From NCBI RefSeq assembly GCF_013149785.1, contig NZ_JABEZU010000002.1, forward strand, positions 744,001 through 808,000: a stretch of 64,000 nt of DNA, in the 5' to 3' direction. The first letter of the stretch is position 1, and each line of letters starts with the position of its first letter. Below the pieces are notes generated by a model. The model saw only the letters and a list, made by a program, of their open reading frames with translations, was not told the DNA's origin and did no database searches. A program made the position numbers and the translations under genes. Below, piece after piece: positions 57,283 to 64,000 of this stretch. The DNA comes from Isoptericola halotolerans (GTDB lineage Bacteria; Actinomycetota; Actinomycetes; Actinomycetales; Cellulomonadaceae).

Positions 57283-58554
57283 ATGGCCCACTCCGCACCG
57301 CCTGCCGAGCCACCGGAGGCTCCCAGCGCCCCCGAGGTCTTCGCCGTCCGGGGCGACGTCGTCACGCCGACGGCTCTCGTCCCTGACGGCGCGGTGGTCG
57401 TCGCCGGGGACAGGATCGTCTGGGCAGGCCCGCTCGAGGACGCCCCCGCGGCGGGTGTCGGCGACGCCGTGCGTGCTGCGCCGGAGCCCGCGCCCGGCAC
57501 CCACGTCCTCCCGGGGCTCGTGGACCTCCACGACCACGGCGGTGGTGGCGCGAGCTTCCCGGACGCCACCACCTACGCCGAGGCGTTGATCGCCGTCCGG
57601 CAGCACCGCAGCCAGGGAACGACCACGCTGCTCGCGTCCCTCGTCACGGCCGACCGTGCCGTCCTCCTCGAACGTGCCGCGCTCCTGGCCGACCTGGCCG
57701 ACGACGGCGAGATCGCCGGCATCCACGCCGAAGGCCCGTTCCTCGCTCCGGAGCGACGGGGTGCGCACGACCCGGCCCACCTGCTGACGGGCGACGTGAC
57801 CCTCGTGCGCGAGCTGGTCGAGGTCTCCCGCGGGCACCTGCGCACCATGACCGTCGCGCCGGACGTCGAGGGCGTGCGCGGCCCGGGTGGCGTCGCTGAC
57901 GCCCTCGTGCGGGCGGGGGTGATCCCCTCGATCGGCCACACGGACGCCAGCACCGACCAGGCAGAAGAGCTGATCGCGCAGGTCGTCGCGGCGTTGGCCG
58001 CGGCTCCTGGGCCCTCACGCAGGATGACGGCGACCCATCTCTTCAACGCCATGAAGCCGCTCCACCACCGGGACGCCGGACCCATCCCGGCCTGCCTGGC
58101 GGCAGCCCGTCGTGGCGACCTGGTCGTCGAGCTGATCGGCGACGGCGTCCACCTCGATCCCGCCGTGGTGCGGACCGTGGTGCAGACCGTCGGCGTCGAC
58201 CAGACGGTGCTGGTGACGGACGCGATGGCCGCTGCCGGGATGTCGGACGGGGCCTACGACCTCGGGCCGATGTCCGTCGCGGTGACGGACGGTGTCGCAC
58301 GCGTCGTGGACGCGGCGCACCCCGAGGGCGGGCCCATCGCCGGTGGCACCGCGCACCTCGTCGACGTGGTGCGCTCGACCGTCGCGGCGGGGGTCCCGCT
58401 CGTGGCCGCCGTGCGCAGCGCGTCGTGGGTGCCGGCAGGGGTGCTGGGGCTCGACGACGTCGGGGGCATCGTCGCCGGCCGACGGGCCGACCTCGTGGTC
58501 ACCGATCGCGGCCTGGTGGTGCACGAGGTGTGGCGCGGCGGTCGGCGGGTCTGA
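57283..58554 (+). CDS. nagA: N-acetylglucosamine-6-phosphate deacetylase
   Basis: 423 residues of the amidohydrolase superfamily. Metal motif LPGLVDLHDHGGGGASF, the catalytic-site segments GIHAEGPFLAPERRGAHD, SIGHTDA, TATHLFNAMKPLHHRDAG and the catalytic Asp in LVTDAMAAAG. Removes acetate from GlcNAc-6-P in amino-sugar use and wall recycling. ATG at 57283 has AGGATGGA upstream. No nagB is adjacent. Confidence 0.95.
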   Translation: MAHSAPPAEPPEAPSAPEVFAVRGDVVTPTALVPDGAVVVAGDRIVWAGPLEDAPAAGVGDAVRAAPEPAPGTHVLPGLVDLHDHGGGGASFPDATTYAEALIAVRQHRSQGTTTLLASLVTADRAVLLERAALLADLADDGEIAGIHAEGPFLAPERRGAHDPAHLLTGDVTLVRELVEVSRGHLRTMTVAPDVEGVRGPGGVADALVRAGVIPSIGHTDASTDQAEELIAQVVAALAAAPGPSRRMTATHLFNAMKPLHHRDAGPIPACLAAARRGDLVVELIGDGVHLDPAVVRTVVQTVGVDQTVLVTDAMAAAGMSDGAYDLGPMSVAVTDGVARVVDAAHPEGGPIAGGTAHLVDVVRSTVAAGVPLVAAVRSASWVPAGVLGLDDVGGIVAGRRADLVVTDRGLVVHEVWRGGRRV

Positions 58555-58601
58555 GCGGCCGCGCGGCACGTTGCCCGGAGCCCACCGACATCGGTAGCGT
58601 A

Positions 58602-58619
58602 CGTCGAAGCGCTTCGACG
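58602..58619. promoter_or_regulatory. LacI-type operator before the GH3 gene
   Basis: CGTCGAAGCGCTTCGACG is a perfect 18-bp palindrome with the central GCGC and flanks expected for LacI-family sugar repressors (CebR-like). It lies 46 bases before the GH3 start. Confidence 0.6.
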
Positions 58620-58665
58620 CGCCGAGACACCGATCAGGCCGCACCGCTGCGGCTGGAGGAGACCC

Positions 58666-61182
58666 ATGGACGTGCCACCGTTCCGCGACCACCGGCTGCC
58701 GGCACCGGAGCGTGCCCGCGACCTGCTCTCCCGGCTGACCCCCGACGAGCGCGTGGCGATGCTGCACCAGCGCATGCCCGCCGTCGACCGGCTGGGCCTC
58801 GCCGCCTTCCACACGGGCTGCGAGGCCCTGCACGGCGTCGCCTGGCTCGGCCGGGCCACCGTGTTCCCCCAGCCCGTCGGCCTCGCCACGACCTGGGACC
58901 CGGACCTGCTGCGGCGCATCGGCGACGCGGTGGCCACGGAGGTGCGGGCGAAGCACGCGGCCGACCCGACGGTCAGCCTCAACGTGTGGGCGCCCGTCGT
59001 CAACACCCTGCGCCACCCGGGATGGGGCAGGAACGAGGAGGGCTACTCCGAGGACCCGCACCTCACCGCCCACCTGGCCACGGCCTACTGCCGGGGGCTG
59101 CGCGGTGACCACGACCGGGTCTGGAAGACCGCCCCGACGCTGAAGCACTTCCTGGCGTACAACAACGAGACCGACCGGTCCTCCACCAGCTCCGACCTGA
59201 GCGCGCGGACCCTGCACGAGGAGGAGCTCCCCGCGTTCCGCGAGCCGGTCGTCTCGGGCGCGGTCGCGGCCGTGATGCTCGCCTACAACAAGGTCGACGA
59301 GGTGCCGGCGCACCTGCGGGCGGACCTGCTCGCGGAGCTGAGGTCCTGGACGGACCGGTCGCTCGCCGTGGTCTCCGACGCAGCGGCCCCGACCTTCGTC
59401 GTCACCGTGCAGCACGCGTTCCCGGACCGTGCGAGCGGCAACGCGGCCGTGCTGCGCGCCGGTGTGGACTCCTTCACCGACGACGACGCCGACCCCGCCC
59501 CGACGATCGCGCGGGCCGAGGAGGCGCTGGCACGGGGGTTGATGAGCAGGGAGGACGTCGACCGCGCCGTCCTCCGGCTGCTCGAGCTGCGGGTGCTCAC
59601 CGGCGAGCTCGACGGCGACGACGACCCGTACGCCACCGTCGACGCGGACGCGATCGACCTGCCGGAGCACCGGTCCCTCGCCCGCGAGGCCGCGACCCGG
59701 TCCGTGGTGGTGCTGCGCAACGACGCGGGGCTCCTGCCCCTGGCTCCCACGGGATCCGTGGCCGTCGTGGGCCCGCTCGCCGGCGCCGTGCTCACCGACT
59801 GGTACTCCGGCACGCCGCCGTACGGCGTCGGCGTCGCGGACGCCCTGCGGGAGCGCTTCGGGGCGTCCTCCGTGGTGGAGGCGTCCGGTGCCGACGTCGT
59901 CGCGCTGCGTTCGGTCGGCGCAGCACGCTACGTGACGGTCTCCGGGAGCGGCGACCGTGTGGTCGCCGACGGGGTCGAGGTGGAGCAGAGCTGCCTGTTC
60001 GAGGTCACCGACTGGGGCGACGGCGTGCTCACCCTGCGGTCGCGGCGCACCGGTCGACTGCTCACCGGCGGGTCGTGGCCCGTGCGCGCCGACGCCGAAC
60101 GCGTCGGCGGCTGGGTGGCCCAGGAGGCCTTCCGGCGGCACGTCCACCCCGACGGCACCTGGTCGCTGCTGCACCTCGGGTCGGGCCGGTGGCTGCGCAC
60201 CCAGCGGGGGACCGGCGTGCTGTGCGCCGAAGGCGTCACCACCGTGGACGCCGACCGGTTCGTCCCCCGTCTGCTGGAGTCCGGCACGGCCGTGGTGGCG
60301 GACGCCGCGTCCCGGTGCGACGCCGTCGTCGTCGCCGTCGGGAACGACCCGCACCTCAACGGGCGCGAGACGCAGGACCGACCCGACCTGTTCCTGCCCG
60401 ACGCCGCCGTCGAGATCTGGCAGGCGGCCGTCGAGGCCAACCCTCGTGCCGTGCTCGCCCTCGTCTCGAGCTACCCGTACGTCCTCGGTCCCGTGGCCGG
60501 GCGCGCCGAGACGGTCGTCTGGAGCAGCCACGGTGGCCAGGAGCTGGGCCACGGCGTCGCCGACGTCCTGGTCGGCGCCGTGGAGCCGACGGGGCGGCTG
60601 GCGCAGACCTGGCCGGCCCGGCCGGAGCAGGCCGGTGACCTCTTCGACTACGACGTCCGCGAGCAGCAGGTGACGTACCGTCACCTGCCGTCGACGGACC
60701 CCGGGAGGCCGGCGTTCCCGTTCGGGCACGGTCTGACCTACGGGGACGTGGCCTACGACGGACTGGCGCTCTCGGCGAGCGTCGTCGAGGCCCCGGCCGC
60801 CACCCGGGCCCACCCACCGCTGCACCCCGAGGACCTCGAGTCCCCGAGCGTCGTCACCGCGCGGGTGCGCGTGCGCAACGACGGGGCGCGCCCGGCGGAG
60901 GAGCTCGTCCAGGTCTACTCGCTGGGCTGCCCGGACGTGCCGGAGCCGACGCCGGTGCGGTTGCTGCTGGGGTTCCGGCGGGTCCGGATCGAGCCGGCGC
61001 AGGAGAGGGTGGTCGAGGTGCCGGTCGACGTCGCTCGCCTCGCCGTCTGGCGCGCCGCAGGCCCCGGACAGCTCGACGGGGCCCTGGAGGTCCAGCGCGG
61101 GACCTACCTGCTCGCCGCCGGGGCGTCGAGCGTCGAGCTGCCCGCGCGGGCCGAGCTGAGCGTCGTGGAGCCGGTGCGATGA
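58666..61182 (+). CDS. Glycoside hydrolase family 3 enzyme with inserted beta-trefoil-like domain
   Basis: 838 residues, no signal peptide, so intracellular. N-terminal barrel with LNVWAPVVNTLRHPGWGRNEEGYSEDP and TLKHFLAYNNE; the usual nucleophile Asp is at 238 in VVSDAAAP (family: SDW). An inserted segment (about 405-535: RYVTVSGSGDRVVADG, GVLTLRSRRTGRLL, GTWSLLHLGSGRWLRTQRGTG) looks like a fascin/ricin beta-trefoil where many GH3 enzymes carry PA14. Then the second GH3 domain and a fibronectin-like C-terminus. Likely a beta-xylosidase or beta-glucosidase on imported oligosaccharides. GGAGGAG precedes ATG. Confidence 0.88.
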   Translation: MDVPPFRDHRLPAPERARDLLSRLTPDERVAMLHQRMPAVDRLGLAAFHTGCEALHGVAWLGRATVFPQPVGLATTWDPDLLRRIGDAVATEVRAKHAADPTVSLNVWAPVVNTLRHPGWGRNEEGYSEDPHLTAHLATAYCRGLRGDHDRVWKTAPTLKHFLAYNNETDRSSTSSDLSARTLHEEELPAFREPVVSGAVAAVMLAYNKVDEVPAHLRADLLAELRSWTDRSLAVVSDAAAPTFVVTVQHAFPDRASGNAAVLRAGVDSFTDDDADPAPTIARAEEALARGLMSREDVDRAVLRLLELRVLTGELDGDDDPYATVDADAIDLPEHRSLAREAATRSVVVLRNDAGLLPLAPTGSVAVVGPLAGAVLTDWYSGTPPYGVGVADALRERFGASSVVEASGADVVALRSVGAARYVTVSGSGDRVVADGVEVEQSCLFEVTDWGDGVLTLRSRRTGRLLTGGSWPVRADAERVGGWVAQEAFRRHVHPDGTWSLLHLGSGRWLRTQRGTGVLCAEGVTTVDADRFVPRLLESGTAVVADAASRCDAVVVAVGNDPHLNGRETQDRPDLFLPDAAVEIWQAAVEANPRAVLALVSSYPYVLGPVAGRAETVVWSSHGGQELGHGVADVLVGAVEPTGRLAQTWPARPEQAGDLFDYDVREQQVTYRHLPSTDPGRPAFPFGHGLTYGDVAYDGLALSASVVEAPAATRAHPPLHPEDLESPSVVTARVRVRNDGARPAEELVQVYSLGCPDVPEPTPVRLLLGFRRVRIEPAQERVVEVPVDVARLAVWRAAGPGQLDGALEVQRGTYLLAAGASSVELPARAELSVVEPVR

Positions 61183-61826
61183 GGATCGACCCGGAGGGCC
61201 GCAACGCCCAGGGGATCACGACGTTCGTCCTGTTCGTGGTCCTCAACGTCCTGTACATCGTGACGTGCCTGCCGCTCGTGACGATCGGCGCGGCCACCAG
61301 CGCGCTGTACGAGGTGACGTTGCGGTACGCGGACGAGGAGCGGGGCGACCTGATCCGCGGGTACTTCCGTGCCCTGCGGAAGACCTGGTGGAGAGCCACC
61401 CTCGTCCAGCTCCTCCTGGGCGTTCCCACCGCGATGCTGGCCTTCAGCGCCGTGTTCTGGCTGACCATGGACGGGGTGGTGACGGCGGTGGCCGGCCTGC
61501 TCGCCGCGCTCGGCTCGCTGCTCGGTGCAGCGGCCCTGCTGTACGGGTTCGCGCTGGTCGCCTGGTTCGACGCCCCCTTGCGCCGCACTCTGCACAACGC
61601 CGTCCTGCTGCCCCTCGTGGAGCCGGCCCGGACCATGGGGCTCGTGCTCCTGCCGGTCACGGCGGGATGCCTGGTGTTCGTGATGCCGCAGGCCGTCGTC
61701 GTCGTGGCGACGATCGGGTTCTCCGTCGGTGCCTACGTCAGTGCTCTCGTGCTGCACGACGTCTTCCGCCGGCGGCAGGCCGACCCCTCCGAGCTGGAGC
61801 CGATCAGCCCGCACTCGGGGCAGTGA
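61179..61826 (+). CDS. YesL-like (DUF624) membrane protein
   Basis: 215 residues, five or six helices. LYIVTCLPLVTIGAATSALYEVTLRY is the DUF624 signature. YesL proteins sit with LplA/LplB/LplC-type sugar ABC transporters and glycosidases; role unknown. ATG overlaps the GH3 stop by four bases. Confidence 0.88.
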   Translation: MRIDPEGRNAQGITTFVLFVVLNVLYIVTCLPLVTIGAATSALYEVTLRYADEERGDLIRGYFRALRKTWWRATLVQLLLGVPTAMLAFSAVFWLTMDGVVTAVAGLLAALGSLLGAAALLYGFALVAWFDAPLRRTLHNAVLLPLVEPARTMGLVLLPVTAGCLVFVMPQAVVVVATIGFSVGAYVSALVLHDVFRRRQADPSELEPISPHSGQ

Positions 61827-61869
61827 TCGGGCGACGTCACCGACGTCCACGGCGCGGGGCGGTGCACGA

Positions 61870-61903
61870 CGGAGGGCCTGGGCACCGGTGCCCAGGCCCT
61901 CCG
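61870..61903. terminator. 34-bp perfect palindrome, bidirectional terminator
   Basis: 17-bp arms meeting at ACCGGT, between the convergent YesL-like gene and the sugar-binding lipoprotein gene. Confidence 0.7.
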
Positions 61904-61949
61904 TGCGATGCCGCCTCGCGGTGTCCGGTTCAGCGGACGACGGCGCAGC

Positions 61950-63707
61950 TCACCCGAACTCTGCCGCGACGGCCTCGCGGGACTCGTTCTGTGCCTGGGC
62001 GTTGGCCATGTCGAACTCGAGGACGGCCTCGTAGCCGAGACCGTTGGCGGTGTTCTGCATCGAGGTGAGCAGGCTCTCGAACTCGGCCTCGTCCTTGGCG
62101 AAGACCATCTTCCAGGAGTGCTCGATGATGGCGGCCTTGGCCTGGTTGCGGTTCGCCTCGATCTCGCTGCCGTCCGGGGGTGCGACGTAGCTCGCGCCCG
62201 GTGCGACGATCAGCTCGCCGGCGGTCTCGAGGTACTCCATGGCGGTCGTCGCACCACCCACGCGAGAGCTCCAGTCCTCGGTGAGCGGGTTCGCCACCGA
62301 CTCCTGGTAGCTCGGCCAGTAGGTGTAGCTGTAGGGGGAGTCGATCTCCGGGTTCACGTCCTTGGGCAGGACGGTGTTGATGTTGAGCGCCGACACGCCG
62401 TCCTCGTAGGCGCCGCCACCCCACTCGGCGGGCACGTCGGCGCCGCCCTCGAGGAAGACCTGCCGGCCGAAGTCGGTCAGCGCCGGCTCGCCGTCGTCGC
62501 CGAGCTCCCAGGTCAGGCCCTCCGGGCCGGCGGAGCCCATGGTCTGCGAGGAGTTGGCCATGACACCCTCGGGCGAGTACAGCCAGTCGATGAACGCCGC
62601 GAGGCGCTCGGGGTCCTCCGCGCCGGACCCGATGCCCAGGATCTGCTGACCACCGTAGACCTCGGCACCGTAGGAGAAGACCTTCTGGTCGTCCAGGGGG
62701 AGGAGCTCGAATCCCTTGCCCTCGGCCATGCGCTCCTCGGTGTTGTACGCGGACTGGCCGAGCCAGGGCCACCAGGCGAGGAGCACCTGCCCGTTCTGGT
62801 ACTTGGAGAACATCGTGTCGTAGTTCTGCGTGGTCGACTCGGGGTCGACGAGGCCCATCTGGTTGGCGTCGAAGTAGAACCTCAGCGCGCGGACGTACTC
62901 CGAGTCGGAGTCGATGATGCTCTGGTAGTCGGAGCCGTCGGCCGCTGCCAGGACGAATCCGAGCTCGTCGTACCCGTAGAGCGTGGCGGGCTGCTTGGCG
63001 GTGACCATCATGTTGCCGTCCCAGTCCCCGAAGAGCGAGATCGCATAGGTCGGCTGGCCGTTCTCGGCCTCCGGCTGCGCCCGCTGCATCTCCTGCAGGA
63101 CGGGCAGGAGGTCCTCGAGCGTCGAGACGTCCGGGTAGCCGATCTCACCGTAGAGGTCCCACCGCAGGTAGGCGCCGAACGTGGGCTCGAGGCCCTCGGA
63201 CGGCTCGGTGGGCAGCAGGGTCGAGACCGCCGTGGGGAACCCGTAGACGCCGTCGGAGCCCTCGTTGAGCTTCTCGACCGCAGGGTCGAACGGGGCGACG
63301 TTCTCCATCGACTCGTAGTAGCGCGACGCGTCGAGCAGGAGCCCGCCCTGGATGAGCTCGTCCATCTGCTGGCCCTTGTCGACGATGACGAGGTCGCCCA
63401 GGTCGCCGCCCGAGACGCGGGTGTTGTACAGCGTGTCACCCCCGCCGGCGACGTTGGGAGCGATGATGTTGAGCTCCATGTTGAACTTGTCCTCGACGAT
63501 CTTGCCGAACCACCCGGACTGGATCCCCATGTAGTTGGCCAGCCCGGAGAAGACGTCGACCGTGATGGGGTCGGCCTGCGACCAGTCCTGGTCGATGCTC
63601 ACCGCCTCGGTGGACTCGTTCTCACCTCCCGGCCCGGAGCAGGCGGTCAGGGAGAGAGCCCCGACCAGTGGTGCGACCAGGATCGCCGCTGCCTTTCTCG
63701 ACTTCAT
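61950..63707 (-). CDS. Extracellular solute-binding lipoprotein of a carbohydrate ABC transporter
   Basis: 585 residues. Signal peptide with lipobox LTAC, Cys23 the lipidated residue; acidic linker; large family-1 (LplA-like) binding protein. VSGGDLGDLVIVDKGQQMDELIQGG and FIDWLYSPEGVMANSS are typical of oligosaccharide binders of the YtcQ/LplA group. Anchored outside the membrane, it feeds the permease encoded just downstream (63738 on). Confidence 0.9.
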   Translation of the reverse strand: MKSRKAAAILVAPLVGALSLTACSGPGGENESTEAVSIDQDWSQADPITVDVFSGLANYMGIQSGWFGKIVEDKFNMELNIIAPNVAGGGDTLYNTRVSGGDLGDLVIVDKGQQMDELIQGGLLLDASRYYESMENVAPFDPAVEKLNEGSDGVYGFPTAVSTLLPTEPSEGLEPTFGAYLRWDLYGEIGYPDVSTLEDLLPVLQEMQRAQPEAENGQPTYAISLFGDWDGNMMVTAKQPATLYGYDELGFVLAAADGSDYQSIIDSDSEYVRALRFYFDANQMGLVDPESTTQNYDTMFSKYQNGQVLLAWWPWLGQSAYNTEERMAEGKGFELLPLDDQKVFSYGAEVYGGQQILGIGSGAEDPERLAAFIDWLYSPEGVMANSSQTMGSAGPEGLTWELGDDGEPALTDFGRQVFLEGGADVPAEWGGGAYEDGVSALNINTVLPKDVNPEIDSPYSYTYWPSYQESVANPLTEDWSSRVGGATTAMEYLETAGELIVAPGASYVAPPDGSEIEANRNQAKAAIIEHSWKMVFAKDEAEFESLLTSMQNTANGLGYEAVLEFDMANAQAQNESREAVAAEFG

Positions 63708-63737
63708 GACACCCCTTCGTGTTGCGTTGGCGCGCGG

Positions 63738-64000
63738 TCAGCCCTTGACCGCGCCGAGCATGATGCCCTTGACGAAATACCGTTGGAAGAGCGGATAGAT
63801 GAAGATGATCGGCAGCACCACGATCACGGCGACGGTCATCCGTATCGACGTCGGCGTCTGGGAGGTCGCTGCCGACACGATGGAGCCGAGGTTTCCCTGC
63901 GCGTTCTGAGCGGCCTGCGCCAGGCTGCTCGCCTGGTTGGTGTAGGTGTAGAGCAGGTACTGCAGCGAGTACAGGCTCTGGTCGGTGACGTAGAGCAGCG
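63738..64000 (-). CDS. Carbohydrate ABC transporter permease (LplC/MalG type), C-terminal part
   Basis: About 87 C-terminal residues are visible, ending PLFQRYFVKGIMLGAVKG, the almost invariant end of the LplC-type permeases. The helix MTVAVIVVLPIIFIYP lies before it. Stop at 63738-63740; the gene starts beyond the window. It is transcribed ahead of the binding-protein gene, 30 bases apart. Confidence 0.85.
   Translation of the reverse strand, partial: LLYVTDQSLYSLQYLLYTYTNQASSLAQAAQNAQGNLGSIVSAATSQTPTSIRMTVAVIVVLPIIFIYPLFQRYFVKGIMLGAVKG

Noticed and set aside
58015-60825. A 936-codon open frame on the minus strand
   Set aside because: Antisense shadow of nagA and the GH3 gene, without any recognisable domain.

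Overview
The window is very GC-rich, with dense short-gap operons, many GTG starts, TANNNT-type -10 elements, a SigR/RsrA pair, mycolic-type KGD (E1/E2 fused 2-oxoglutarate decarboxylase), NucS in place of MutS/L, bL37 and the order argS-lysA-hom-thrC-thrB-rho-rpmE-prfA-prmC-tsaC-wecA-atp. This is an actinobacterial chromosome, most like Cellulomonadaceae or a near relative in the Micrococcales. The species assignment is inferred from gene content only.

Left third (1-26.4 kb): shikimate gene aroA next to a partial rsgA, a DoxX protein, a 48-residue membrane peptide, an SDR, a DJ-1/AraC regulator, the thiol-stress sigma factor sigR with its zinc anti-sigma rsrA (with a well-matched SigR promoter upstream), the 24-residue ribosomal protein bL37, sugar-epimerase and aldo/keto reductase genes, the KGD enzyme, a two-component pair, two tandem CNNM/CBS membrane proteins, a D,D-carboxypeptidase, a CYTH protein, the methylcitrate operon prpD-prpB-prpC, a decayed FecB/MFS chimera, two membrane PH-like proteins, and a two-gene ArsR plus histidine-rich metal-binding operon with a clear symmetric operator.

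Middle (26.47-34.86 kb): an 8,312-bp integrated element sits in a tRNA-Arg(CCG) gene between perfect 85-bp direct repeats. It carries an HUH replication initiator, an FtsK-type DNA translocase, two small HTH (excisionase-like) proteins, a tyrosine integrase, a HAD-fold cargo gene and several unknown small genes. This is the layout of an actinomycete integrative and conjugative element (AICE). It also has matching 26-bp repeats just inside both ends, probable integrase arm sites, and a striking intergenic array of 18-bp repeats plus 20-bp perfect palindromes built on ACCCATGGGT, whose role is not known.

Right third (34.8-64 kb): housekeeping. argS (probably leaderless) diverges from the tRNA-Arg gene, followed by lysine/threonine biosynthesis, rho, bL31, release factor 1 and its methylase, threonylcarbamoyl-AMP synthase, a WecA/TagO-type transferase and the complete F1Fo ATP synthase operon (atpI,B,E,F,H,A,G,D,C). 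Then DUF2550, nucS and nagA, and finally a carbohydrate-use locus: a GH3 glycosidase with an inserted beta-trefoil-like segment behind an 18-bp LacI-type palindrome, a YesL-like protein, and a leftward lipoprotein sugar-binding protein and permease that runs off the window.
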